The position numbers and the translations under genes were made by a program. A DNA stretch of 64,000 nucleotides from Ianthella basta (Eukaryota; Porifera; Demospongiae; Verongiida; Ianthellidae), in the NCBI GenBank assembly GCA_964019415.1, contig OZ025878.1, positions 345,001-409,000 on the forward strand, in the 5' to 3' direction. Shown here piece after piece: positions 10,601 to 20,700 of the stretch; position 1 is the first letter of the stretch; each line of letters starts with the position of its first letter. The notes below the pieces were generated by a model. That model was not told where the DNA came from. It did not search any database and worked only from the letters and a program-made list of their open reading frames with translations.

Positions 10601-13588
10601 ATGCTACAGTGTCGGGGCCATTGGCAAGGAAGGGGTTGGAGGCATTGAGAAGGTTGTCGTTGATGTCATAGACAAGATCCTCTGTGAAGCCGAGATAGAT
10701 ATGTTCTGGGTTGACTAAGAAGCCAAGTCTTCCGCTAATGAACTCCATGGCCTCTGGGTCCAGCAGGATCTCAGGAGAGTCAGTGTACTCCATCACATAC
10801 GTTCCTTTCCAAATGGTAACTCTCTCTTGTCTCTCATTCTCCAGCCACAACTGAGTGAGGTCAAAAGTCCTTGTGTTGACACGCTGACTGAAGTTGAGGC
10901 TGAGGAGGCCAGAGGTGCAATTGAAGGAGAATGCAAGCAGCATAGTTGGCTCGGGGATCATTCCAGGGATATAACGCTGTGCTCGAATGGCCCCTGTATT
11001 CGGGATCTCTTCAACATTCCTCCCATATATGTCGGACACTACCCCGGGCTGCACTGAAATATGTGAGGTGGTGATGTCACGAGCTATCCCTTGGTCACGG
11101 AGAGCGACCACATCACTGTCTGCTAAACTGATGTCCATACGCCAGTCAATAATCTCATACTGGCTACTTGATGACAGGCTAACACTGAACGTATCACTGC
11201 TTTCGCTGCTCTGAATCTTCACTAGGGAGGGGTCCACAGGTGAGTTGTAGTCGAGAAGGTTGTCAAAGGTCAACTGGAGTGTCAACTGGTCCATGTCAAG
11301 TGTAAATGCTACCAAGTGGATAATGTCACTTGTCACCTCAACGTTACCCCTGACAACAAGCTGGCCTGTTTCACCACAAAATGGCTCCCTCAGTCGAAGG
11401 AAGGTATTGTCCATTGTCTTTGCCACATCTCCCAATGGTGCCAACTCTCGAGTCAGCTCATCTGGTAGGAAGTACGCAAAGGTGTAAAGGTCACCGTAGT
11501 AATATTCATCTGACATGGGATAGATCTTGGTTGCTTTGTACGGATGGTCATTGAGTAGTTCAACGTTTGATGCATCATACACAGTAGGTACTGAGCAGGG
11601 GAAAGTGACGATGAAAGCGTGTGAGGCTCGTTCGAACACAAATGGGTAGTCGGCCAACAGTGTGAGGAGGTACAGACCGTCCAGGTTCACCACCGACAGC
11701 TCGGTGGTGGGTACCTCTATGTTGCTGTTCCAGTCTTGTACTAGCCCTCCACTGGAGTCCATGAGTGAATGCTCTGCCTGCCCTCGGTAGAGAATGTAAA
11801 TCACATTCTCCATCACTTCTGAAGCCACCAACACAATCACCGTGGAGATGCTCTCCGAACCATTCAAGTACCAATCTGTGCCAAAGAAGTCAACAGTGAA
11901 GTTGTCAGCCAACGGATTCTTCAGCACCAGTTGTCCTACTGAGGTGATGTTGAATGTCTCTGCATCAACTGCCTCACTGAATCGGAGGTAGAAGGTGGCA
12001 TTGTCCACGTCCATATTAAATGAGACTAGATGGGGGCTTGTGGTATCCTCAATGTATTGTGAGGCTTGCAGCTTGTTGGAGGTGCCTGGTTGGACGATCC
12101 TCACATTGTAGCCACCCAAGTCAGTGATGACTGTAGACATAAAGGACATGAAGGTGTTGGCCAGGCTTGTACAGAGCAGTGTGTTCTGCTTCAAGTAGTT
12201 CTGGTCGTCCTGTGACAGATAGATGGTGATGGAGGGTGAGTCGGTGCAACCTCTGTCCTCATCACACTCAGCCCACAGGACACCGTGGCTCTCCACTCCT
12301 TGCAAGTTGTTTATGAGGGTGATGGCAGTTGGGTCGACGCTGTGGGCACTGACATTCTTGTTGAAAGTCAGCCTCAGTGCTCCAGTGTTCATGTTCAGTG
12401 CAAAATCATCCAGAAACAGTGGATCTATATGCGACATAAGCATTATAGCAACTAAATGCTGCACACATTCAAGACATATATATCTAAAATGTAAACTCAT
12501 TTTCATAAACTAAGAGATCTACAAACTCATGAAGTGTTGAGCTTATTTCTGGAGCAGAGCGATGCTAGCTAATAGTTCATGCACTCCAATGGCATGCATT
12601 GCACATGTAACTCACATGGCACAAAGTTAGTACTTTGCAGCACCCCAGGGAGGGTGGGGTCACCATTGCTGGCTTGCACCAAATCCAGTGTGTAGGCAAG
12701 ATAGCAAGTGAAGGTGTTTAGACAGAGACCGGGAATGGCAACGAGGGAATTGACGTCAGACTGGGTCAGTGTCACAGAGAGTGTACTGCTATCCATTGCA
12801 GTAGCTGTCCCACTTGTGAGCTCATAGAAGGAGCGGGCAACTGCTCTGTCGTCAGTGAGGCTGATGGTGGTAGGGTCAAAGGTGGAAGCAGTCACATCCT
12901 TGCTGAATCGAAGGATCAGTATCCTGCTGTCCAAGTCCAAATCAAACGAGTCCAAACGAACATAGCCTGCAGTGACACAGAGCAACAGAGGAGTGATCAG
13001 CCGTAAATATCACCATGAACAGCAGTAAAATTTCAAGCGAGGACTTGTGGATTGTACAATAGTTGATCAAAGACATGAAGTACTTAAAATGTATGCGTTC
13101 GTGGACCCCCCATATGGCGGCAAACCTCCGAACGTTGTCCACAGAAGCTGCTCCGAGTATGGCTTCCTCGATCATCAGCGCAAAGTAACGCGCCTACCCG
13201 CAACGGCGCGCGAAGCGTAGCGATTCGTCTCGTTGGCATTCTTCGGCGCATTTGTAGCTACGTATGTTGAGCACGTCTGCACGGTAGTGTCCGTAAGTGG
13301 CGATCATACGTACGTAGTTAGAAACTGAAACCAGAGTTAGCAGGCATAAACAGAAACCCTCGCGGTAGCCACGCTCTCTCACACGCAAGCGCACCCTAAT
13401 CCGTCGCCGGTTATCAGCTAGCGCTCAAATCGGCTGTAGCCAGCTAACATCCCTTGAGAGTAAGTCACTTGGCAGCTAGCTCTCTCCACCCGCTCAAGAT
13501 CCCTCGGCCTACCTTCCTGAGCAGAGGTCCCGCAGAACAGACACACCAGGAGGCAAAGGAACAAACGGGCCTTCTTCCCGGCCCACAT
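1..13588 (-). CDS. R1: giant type I multidomain receptor, 3' end outside window
   Basis: Exons on the minus strand, each with GT/AG borders and consistent phases: 13513-13588, 12616-12966, 10550-12424, 10200-10322, 9674-9799, 9174-9302, 8966-9088, 8734-8853, 8220-8612, 6683-8043, 6463-6592, 2103-5798, 1351-1664, 1108-1174 and 1-468. The coding part seen is about 3,117 codons and stays open at the window edge. Exon 1 encodes a signal peptide ([18 protein letters not shown]). Order after it: SbsA/BIG_5-like repeats, six or more EGFs, two sushi domains, EGF, unknown Cys-rich regions, two Ig domains, a GCC2/GCC3-like Cys module, a transmembrane helix and a cytoplasmic tail. I infer a cell-surface adhesion or signalling receptor; the ligand is unknown. 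It is a tandem paralog of R2 at 16693-29809. No single named family covers the full architecture. Confidence 0.88.
591..865. repeat. CA-rich microsatellite in R1 intron 14
   Basis: Long (CA)n with CG and ATG interruptions. It lies in the intron that splits the transmembrane helix (469-1107). Open frames across it (His-Thr or Cys-Val repeats) are artefacts. Confidence 0.95.
1831..1998. repeat. Foldback hairpin in R1 intron 12
   Basis: The arms at about 1831-1910 and 1918-1998 are near-perfect reverse complements (for example cacgtagctgtaggtgtgg against ccagacctacagctacgtgg), with a very short A/T loop. The R2 intron at the same place is only 164 bp and lacks it, so it is an insertion. It resembles a foldback or MITE element; there is no coding potential. 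Confidence 0.8.
2103..5798 (-). other. R1 exon 12: 1,232-codon exon with coiled coils and two Ig domains
   Basis: This single 3,696-bp exon encodes a long extracellular stretch. Two heptad-like segments are visible (around [20 protein letters not shown] and [15 protein letters not shown]). Between them lies a Cys-rich block with CSLQ-type spacing ([20 protein letters not shown]). Towards the end are two Ig domains: the first has YHCSS ... FQWLKDG ... SAGEYTC, the second FFRCNASG ... WQWYF ... [10 protein letters not shown]. Both keep the Cys-Trp-Tyr-x-Cys core. About 150 residues follow before the GCC2/GCC3 exon. The R2 exon (18728-22384) is 39 bp shorter and in frame. The N-terminal two thirds match nothing I recognise. 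Confidence 0.85.
5835..6390. mobile_element. Non-autonomous Tc1/mariner-pogo-like element in R1 intron 11
   Basis: The ends read TACCGTATTTGTCCTAATAG and, reversed, TACTGTATTTGTCCATATAG: terminal inverted repeats flanked by TA, as for Tc1/mariner/pogo elements. Inside, the minus strand at about 5990-6105 encodes a fragment ([18 protein letters not shown], then KEAAATLY) resembling the N-terminal helix-turn-helix of pogo/Brinker-type transposases. The rest of a transposase is missing, so the copy is dead. A degenerate 18-bp tandem repeat (ggccactattcgggacca) occupies about 6225-6300. The homologous R2 intron is only 119 bp, so insertion followed the receptor duplication or R2 lost it. Confidence 0.75.
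6683..8043 (-). other. R1 exon 10: EGF, beta-sandwich and unknown Cys-rich region
   Basis: The exon starts with an EGF ([12 protein letters not shown] ... [13 protein letters not shown]). A roughly 90-residue segment follows with the spacing of a beta-sandwich domain ([20 protein letters not shown], then a [15 protein letters not shown] strand). About 330 residues remain that I cannot assign; they are rich in Cys near the start ([34 protein letters not shown]) and then globular. The start follows the acceptor at 8044-8045. The 3' border at 6683 (CAG followed by GTGAGC) was chosen over a nearby alternative because only it keeps phase 0 into exon 11. Confidence 0.75.
8220..10322 (-). other. R1 exons 4-9: five one-exon EGF modules and two sushi domains
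   Basis: Exons 4 to 8 (10200-10322, 9674-9799, 9174-9302, 8966-9088, 8734-8853) each encode one EGF domain of 40-43 residues. Most begin D-x-(D/N)-E-C, the calcium-binding EGF signature. All are multiples of three with phase-1 borders, the classic arrangement for exon shuffling. Exon 9 (8220-8612) encodes two sushi/CCP domains, recognisable from the C-x-F-S-C-x-P-G-F, W-S-G-x-x-P-x-C and G-W-T-A-R-P-V-C signatures. The R2 counterparts have exactly the same lengths. Confidence 0.9.
9536..9672. repeat. 20-bp G-rich minisatellite at R1 exon 5 donor
   Basis: About seven imperfect copies of a 20-bp unit (ttggccccacccactgcttg on the plus strand) end at the 5' splice site of exon 5 (exon edge 9674). 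On the coding strand the unit reads GTGGGTGGGGC, resembling the donor itself. R2 carries the same array at the same position. Confidence 0.85.
10550..12966 (-). other. R1 exons 2-3: tandem SbsA/BIG_5-like beta-sandwich repeats
   Basis: Exon 2 (12616-12966) and exon 3 (10550-12424) contain about five or six divergent copies of a roughly 100-110 residue unit. Each starts with a hydrophobic strand of the form F-x-L/M-D-x-D, then L-x-F-S/N-x-x-V, then a D/N-P-T or F-D-x-T turn (for example [54 protein letters not shown] and [18 protein letters not shown]). This matches the sequence style of Ig-like SbsA/BIG_5 domains. Exon 3 ends with a partial EGF ([16 protein letters not shown]). Numerous N-x-S/T sites fit an extracellular location. 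The domain name is by pattern only; a profile search would settle it. Confidence 0.7.
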
Positions 13589-13835
13589 GTTCGCTCAGGA
13601 TGAAGCCCTGAGCAATTGGCGCTGATATTACACGAGTCTAGATCTGCGTCGTTCCTTTATGTATGTGACTAGCACGGAGGGGGATGTGGCCTAGATATGG
13701 AGCGCGACGACAATCACGCACATGTTTGTATAGAAACAACATTCTTGAGTGTAGTGCCATTCACTTGTGTTTGTACAGTGACATTGACACACGACTGTTT
13801 GGGAGATTTGTGCATGCCATGCAGCTGTGTGCATG

Positions 13836-13904
<69 letters not shown>

Positions 13905-14280
13905 ACGTATATAGCTATGACATAGTCTTCTTTCAGTGCATGTGGCCATGCATGGGGGGAGCTATAGTGCCCTATACATAGCTATGTAGCTGCATTCATG
14001 TGCACCTTATATACTGTAAATTGCATGAGGAAGTGAGTATATACAATGGCCGAGGGTGATGGACCACATGCAATGACTGGTTGTCATGGAGGTTGCTGGT
14101 TCAGATCTGGTTGGCAGACATTTTCCCTCCTCCTGTATTCTTTAGGCTAAAGCTTAGCATGCATAGTTCGTCAGAATGGTGCACACACAGTGGCCACAAG
14201 TATGCCCCTACCTGCTGATATAGCTTGATCTGCATTATTTTGCATGAATGTACAGTGCCAATGAAGTGTTGCATGCACAT
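13589..14280. other. Intergenic region upstream of R1
   Basis: This is the 5' flank of R1, immediately before its start codon at 13588. It holds a pure (GT)n run at about 13838-13903. I see no gene. Transcription start and core promoter elements cannot be fixed by eye. Confidence 0.6.
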
Positions 14281-15340
14281 GCAATATGGTTGCACACACA
14301 ACATTATGTACATAATATTGCCACCAGTTATAGGCCCTGTGTGTATTACATGGTGAGCAAGAGCAAAAGTCATGCAAAATGACATTCGCATCAGGGGTTA
14401 ACTCAGGTTATCATCATATGCCAACAGGGTACACCATATGGAACACTACGTCCTAGGCTATCAGTGAGTGCCCAATGTCTTTGTACTACACACTAAAGCT
14501 AGTCCTACAGCCTGTTTGAGTCTAACGCTACTTGCGAAGCAGTTCACACAATATCACCTTCTTCCTCATTGACACTTGCTTCCTTTCCGAAGTGTTCACT
14601 TTCTTCCTCAGAGCCTTCCACACCACCTTCCCCGCTGCCTGCTTCAGACCCTTCCCTTTCGGTGTCACTTTCTCCAGATCCTTCGTCTTCCAAAGAACTC
14701 TTCTCACCCTTTGACCTTTTCTCCTCCTCATCAGAATCACTCTTCTCTTCCTCATCCTTCTCCTTGACCTCAGCACAGTCACTGTCGGCAATAGCTTCAC
14801 CCACTTCTCCCACTCCAAGTCCACTGTTACATTGTGAGCTCATAGAAGGAACGAGCAACTGCACTCTCGTCAGTGAGGCTGATGGTGGTGGAGTTAAAGG
14901 TGGAAGCAGTCACATCCTTGCTGAATTGATTTGGATCAGGCCTATAGCCTATTATCATAATATCATAATTACGCATGAATCAAACGTACAGTGCCAATTA
15001 AGCCCTGAAGTGTTGCAAGCAACTGAAAATCAACACCATTCTTTACACAGTGCCACTACAAATAGTAGCCGGTGCTGTGGGAATGAATTTAGTGGACATA
15101 GAAGGAAGAGGGCTGCAATTGTGTACAAGTACCATTAGTGCACTGGGTTGCACTTAGAACTGCATGCTTCGCGTACAGAGAGCTATATAGCTTGTGTACA
15201 TGAAAGGTGTAGTGATTTCGCCAGTTGAAATGTACACAGCAAATTGTAGTGAAGTCGGTTGCATAGAAATAGAACTTGAAAATGACAACATCCTGGGCAT
15301 AGCTAGCTGGCTATACCCTGGGGACTGTTATCCATAATTA
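14281..15340 (-). pseudogene. Collapsed receptor pseudo-copy 1: tail exon fused to exon 2
   Basis: The minus strand at about 14544-14829 matches the acidic 3' end of the R2 tail exon (DEEEKRSKGEKSS, SGESDTEREGSEAGS, ending EEEGDIV and a stop). At about 14830-14928 it switches directly to a fragment of receptor exon 2 ([17 protein letters not shown]). The exon 2 reading frame hits a stop at the junction, so no coherent fusion protein results. The order matches a complete receptor gene whose middle, from exon 2 to the last exon, was deleted. The flanks (14281 onward: ggttgcacacacaacattat) repeat in unit 2 and at the R2 3' end. Confidence 0.75.
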
Positions 15341-16430
15341 TGTATGGTTGCACACACAACATTATGTATGTAATATTGCCACCAGTTAGGCCCTGCATAT
15401 ATTAAATGGTGAGCAAGAGCAAAAGTCATGCAAAATGAGATACGCATCAAGGGTTAACTCAGGGTATCATCATATGCTAACAGGGTACATGGACCACTAC
15501 ATCCTAGGCTATCAGTGAGTGCCCAATGTCCTAGTACTATGCACTAAAGCTAGTCCTACAGCCTGTTTGAGTCTAACGCTGCTTGCGAAGCAGTTCACAC
15601 AATATCACCTTCTTTCTTGTTGACACCTGCTTCCTTTCCGAAATGTTCACTTTCTTCAGAGTCTTCCACACCACCTTCCCCGCTGCCTGCTTCAGACCCT
15701 TCCCTTTCGGTGTCACTTTCTCCAGATCCTTCGTCTTCCAAAGAACTCTTCTCACCCTTTGACCTTTTCTCCTCCTCATCAGAATCACTCTTCTCTTCCT
15801 CATCCTTCTCCTTGACCTCAACACTGTCACTGTCGGCAATAGCTTCACCCACTTCTCCCACTCCAAGTCCACTGTTACATTGTGAGCTCATAGAAGGAGC
15901 GAGCAACTGCACTCTCGTCAGTGAGGCTGATGGTGGTGGAGTTAAAGGTGGAAGCAGTCACATCCTTGCTGAATTGATTTGGATCAGGCCTATAGCCTAT
16001 TATCATAATATCATAATTACGCATGAATCAAACGTACAGTGCCAATTAAGCCCTGAAGTGTTGCAAGCAACTGAAAATCAACACCATTCTTTACACAGTG
16101 CCACTACGTACTGTACAATTAGTGGTGCTGTGGGGATGAATTTAGTAGACATAGAAGGAAGAGAGCTGCAATTGTGTACATGTACCATTAGTGCACTGGT
16201 TTGCACTTAGAGCTGAATGCTTCACAGAGAGCTATATATAGCTTGAGCCCCATCAAAGAGAAGATGAATGTGTATGTGAAAAGTGTAGTAATTTTGCCGG
16301 TCTAAAATGTACACAGCAATGTGTAGTGAAGTCGATCAGCTGTATGACAGGGTTTGAAATAGAATTTGAAAATGACAACATCCCGAGCATAGCTAGCTGG
16401 CTATACCCTGGGGACTGTTATCCATAATTA
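15341..16430 (-). pseudogene. Collapsed receptor pseudo-copy 2: tail exon fused to exon 2
   Basis: Second copy of the same rearranged unit, offset about 1.06 kb. The tail fragment lies at about 15595-15880 (ending in the same GDIV stop) and the exon 2 fragment at about 15884-15977. Both units share the identical junction and the same foreign sequence after it, so the deletion happened once and the product was then duplicated. Small differences (loss of three codons around EESEHFGKEA) show later drift. Confidence 0.75.
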
Positions 16431-16692
16431 TGTATGGTTGCACACACAACATTATGTATTAGTGCCATCAGTTAGGCCCTGTCTATTTTAAATGGTGAGC
16501 AAGAACATGCAAAATCACATAACGTACACACCATGGGTTAACTCTGGGTGGCACCACAATACTAACACCATATGGTACACCATATGGAACGCTACATCCT
16601 AGGCTATCAGTGAGTGCTCAATGTCCTATAGTACTACACACTAAAGCTAGTTCTACAGCCTGTTTGAGTCTAACGCTACTTGCTGAAGCAGT

Positions 16693-17747
16693 TCACACAA
16701 TATCACCTTCTTCCTCGTTGTCCATTTGCTGCACGTCCTGCCACTGGTTGAGGAGGAGGTTGTTGATATCATCCCAGCCAATGAGAGACCCACCGAGGTC
16801 GTCTTCTGCCTGTTGGAGTTCAGCCATTGCATACTCCATCTCCTCCTGTGTCATTGGCTTGGGTCCAGATGGAGCCTCCTCTTTAGTGGCTGTAGGCAGA
16901 GAGACGGGAGCTGTAGTGGACGGAGTAACTTCCTCCTCACCAGTAGCCTTGGGGAGGAGGGCAGAAGAACTGGTAGCTTCTGCGCTTAAGGTGTCTTCAT
17001 CTACTTCCTCTCCATCACTTTCTCTGCTGCCTGCCTCAGACCCTTCTTCTTTGGTGTCACTTTCTCCAGATTCTTCGTCCTCTGATGAACTCTCCTCACC
17101 CTTTGACTTTTTCTCTTCCTCATCAGAATTAGTCTTCTGTTCCTCGTCTCTTATCTTGTCATTAGCACCGTCAATGTCAACAAAAGAGGCTTCATCTACT
17201 TCATCATTAGAATCACTATTGTTTTCCTCGTCCTTCTCCTTGTCATCAGTACCGTCACTGTCGACAAAAGAGGTGTCATCCACTTCTTCCTCTCCTAATC
17301 CAATGTTATCTTTCTTGTTAACAGTGCTATATTGCGGAACTGGCTGATAACCATCACCCCAATCTAAAAAGGCAAGGTTCCCCTTATCAATCGTCTCCAC
17401 CATCTTCCCAAAGGACCAGGTGCCACTGACCCCATCCTCGCTGGACATGTCGTCGAACATGGGGTTTCTAAATAATATCCCATCCCCGCCCTCTGACACA
17501 CCACTCTCCACCATGTCCTGCCAATCCACCCGGACACGTTGACCTTCGGCATCCAAACCCAAGAATTCCGATATGTTGGCAGCTCGCACCTGCTTTGATG
17601 TTGACTCCTCAGACTGGATTATGGGCATCTCCACATCATCCTCTCCCCAGATGTCCTCGATGCGATGCGGACCTTTATACTTGCCTCTGCGTCGTCTGCA
17701 CGTGCAGCAGTACCAGCAGCACACCACAACAATGCAACAGCAACACA
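16693..17747 (-). other. R2 last exon: half transmembrane helix and acidic tail
   Basis: It begins with the second half of the membrane helix (VCCCCIVVVCCWYCC), unusually rich in Cys next to the membrane, which suggests palmitoylation (inference). A 335-residue tail follows: about 90 ordinary residues, then long Asp/Glu/Ser/Lys runs (DEEEKKSKGEESSSEDEESG) that look disordered and like casein-kinase-2 substrates. A short predicted helix comes next (MTQEEMEYAMAELQQAEDD) and the end is GDIV, which fits a class III PDZ ligand (D at -2, V at 0; inference). None of the R1 tail tyrosine motifs is present. Confidence 0.8.
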
Positions 17748-20700
17748 CTGTGGAGGAGGAAAGGGTGGTGTGAGGAGCACAGGTAAGTGCTGCAATTACA
17801 CATACACTGCATCAAGTGTTTTATCTACACTTGGTTACGTTGAGATGTGTACTAGCAACCAAATGCACACATATAGCCACATTGTACAAATGATGCAATG
17901 GTGTGTTTGGACACATAGTGTTGTACACACAATTATACATACAATACATGTGTAAGGTGAGTTGTATTATGCAATAGTAATGCGAGTCTTACCTACAACC
18001 AGTGCAGCAACACAGATGACAATGTACACCCACCACTGTGTAAAAGAGGCACACACATAAGCAAGTCAACGTGACCACTGCCTACAGCAAAGCTTACAGT
18101 ACTGAATACTGTACATTGTGTGAATAGAAAACAGTTAATGTATATGTCATACAACTAATATAAGCAGCTTGAGCTGGTTTGTGAGATGCTCGTGCTGCAG
18201 GACTCACGCAGGCTACTCCCACACAACAGGATGCTCCCACACAGGGGGGGCAGGATGCTCCCACACAGACGCAGGAACTAAGGTTGGTTGATCCCTCTCC
18301 TTCAGTTGTGTAGCCATCAGGACACTCCTTACAGACCACCTGTCCTTCTTCATCCTGATACTCTGCTACAGGGCATAGCTGGCAAGATGTCTGCCCCAGG
18401 AGAGGTGTGAATGTGCCCGCAGGGCAGGGCAGACACTGAGCCTGGCTGGGGTTTGGCTGGTAGTGGCCAAGGGGGCACGGGGCAGGGGTGGGGTAAGCCA
18501 AGGTGGTGGACGGGTCCAGCTGCTCCACAGCAAAGGACTGGAAGGTGCCTGGAGCACAGCCCACTGAGTGCACAAGGGGAAAGAGAAGAAGAAAGTAAGT
18601 TGACAGCACTTTACCGTACACATTAACACTCCTTAATTGTCACACACAGAATTCCCACTCTAAGTATGGAAAAGAACAAAGTCATGCTTTCAGCCATACC
18701 TAAACACGCCCTCTGTCCCACACTCACCACAGAAGAGATTGGTGTCCCTGCGCAGCTCTTGGCCCGCAGGACACCTCACCAGCAGGCGGGACTGATTCAC
18801 CTCTGCTGAACGGAACTCATCATAGCTGATGCCAAGGCTGCTGTAATCTACATTAGGGAGAATACGAATGATTCCTTCAATGCCTTCAAGCCAATCCATC
18901 CTCGCAGCTTCAATCTCAGCAAATGTCTCCTCAGGCTTGTTGCTGTCATTGGGCTTCAGTGGAATGGATGAAATTACAAAGGAGATGGTGAGGACGCTGC
19001 CATTGTTGTACACCATGACAATCTTAGTTTCAGGTAGTATCACATTGAAGCCAGACTTTCCAGCTATCACTGATGTCAGGTTTTGGGACAACTCAGACAA
19101 CTCCTTGCTTCGTCTCACATAGTTGGCGGTCTGACTTGTTCGTGGTATAGTGCTTTCTTCATTGGCTTGATCCTGTTGGGTCACATTGTCAAACAGTGTC
19201 ACTACTGCCGGCACAGCAATGTCTGCCACACTAGACTCCAGTACCCGCAGGTACACACCATCCGACCGTACAGAGCAGTTGTAACAGTCGTCAACATTGG
19301 ACGCCTCACAGTAGTACCATCCTTCTCGGCTGGGACTGGGTGGGAGGATGATCAGCTCACTGGAGGTCTCGTTCTCCAGTGGCATCCTCTGGCTGCTGTT
19401 GGGGGAGCGGAAGTACCACTGCCATGATGGAACTGGCACTCCACTGGCATTGCAACGGAAAAACACTGCACCCTCCTCTGGGAACACGGTAATGTTATTC
19501 ATAGGCTGCATTGTCAGTTCAGGGTATTGGTGTACCACCAACCGTGTGGTGGTCTCCAGCTCCTCTCCCTTGTGTGTCCACGACACACATGTGTACTCAC
19601 CGGCACTCTCCACAGTCACATTTGGAAGGGCTAGGATGGGACGGGTCTCCCCAGGGAGTGCAGAGCCGTCCTTCAGCCACTGGAAGAGAGTGGGGAACTT
19701 GGAGGTGCTGGAGCAATGGTACTCCATGCTGGTGCCATTGCGCACGGGGGATTCATGTGAAACAACCACTGACAAGTCAGGGGTCAGCTCACACCAATAG
19801 TCAAGTTCCAGACTTGATTGCAAAATGGATTCAATTTTCTTCAAGAGTTGACGCATTTCTCCCACTCCCACATCTCGAACAAGTGTTAGGTTGGTGAGGT
19901 CCTCTTTGGCAGCCGGGATGTCCCCTAGCAGCTCCACCCCCTCCGCAGTGCCCCCAGCCACCTCCAGGGCCCGCTCTAATACCTCCACTGCTGTCATGAC
20001 ACAGTCCACCAGGCCCTGGCAACCGTAGGGGGCCATGATCTGACCCACCTCCTCCTCCATGTCCAGAAGCCACCTTGTGTATGCACGCTCCTCAGCTGAA
20101 TACACTAGCTCCTCCGATGCAACAATGATAGTCATCACTAGATCTTCAAAGTGTGTCACCTCAGCCTCGTACGACACTTCATTGTTTGCATTAGTGGCAC
20201 TGCAATCAGACGAGTTGCATGAATCATTACGCATCATCCACATCCCTGAATTGTGCCACTCTTTAACTGAGTACAGCCGATCACTCAAGTCAGCCTTTAG
20301 ATCCTCAACACCAACCACAGATGAACTGTAATGGTCCGCACTTCTCTCCAAACTGCTGCTAAGGTATCTGATAAATGAGGTCACTTGCTGGAGGTCTTGG
20401 CAGTAGCTGTCAAAATCAGTACTGCCACTTGCAGAGATAGAGAACGAGTCATTTCTCTGTGGAATGAAAGAGGCATTCATCCTTAGAGAGGACTCAGTGC
20501 TATTCAACACTGACTGGAAGAGGGTCTGTGCGGCTGCAGCAGTGGAGGCGGCAATGCTGGAGAAGTGGAAGTCAAAGGTCATGACATTGTTGGAGGAGTT
20601 GGGCAGGGAGAAGAGAATGGTCAGGGGGATGGTTGCTGACATTCTAGACTCCACAAGAAGGTCAAATTGGATCTCGTCGACTGACAGAGGCTTTTCTTCC

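Noticed and set aside
14528-16210. Plus- and minus-strand Ser/Pro- or Lys/Glu-rich open frames as new genes
   Set aside because: They are the receptor tail exon in copied form; the plus-strand frames are its antisense.
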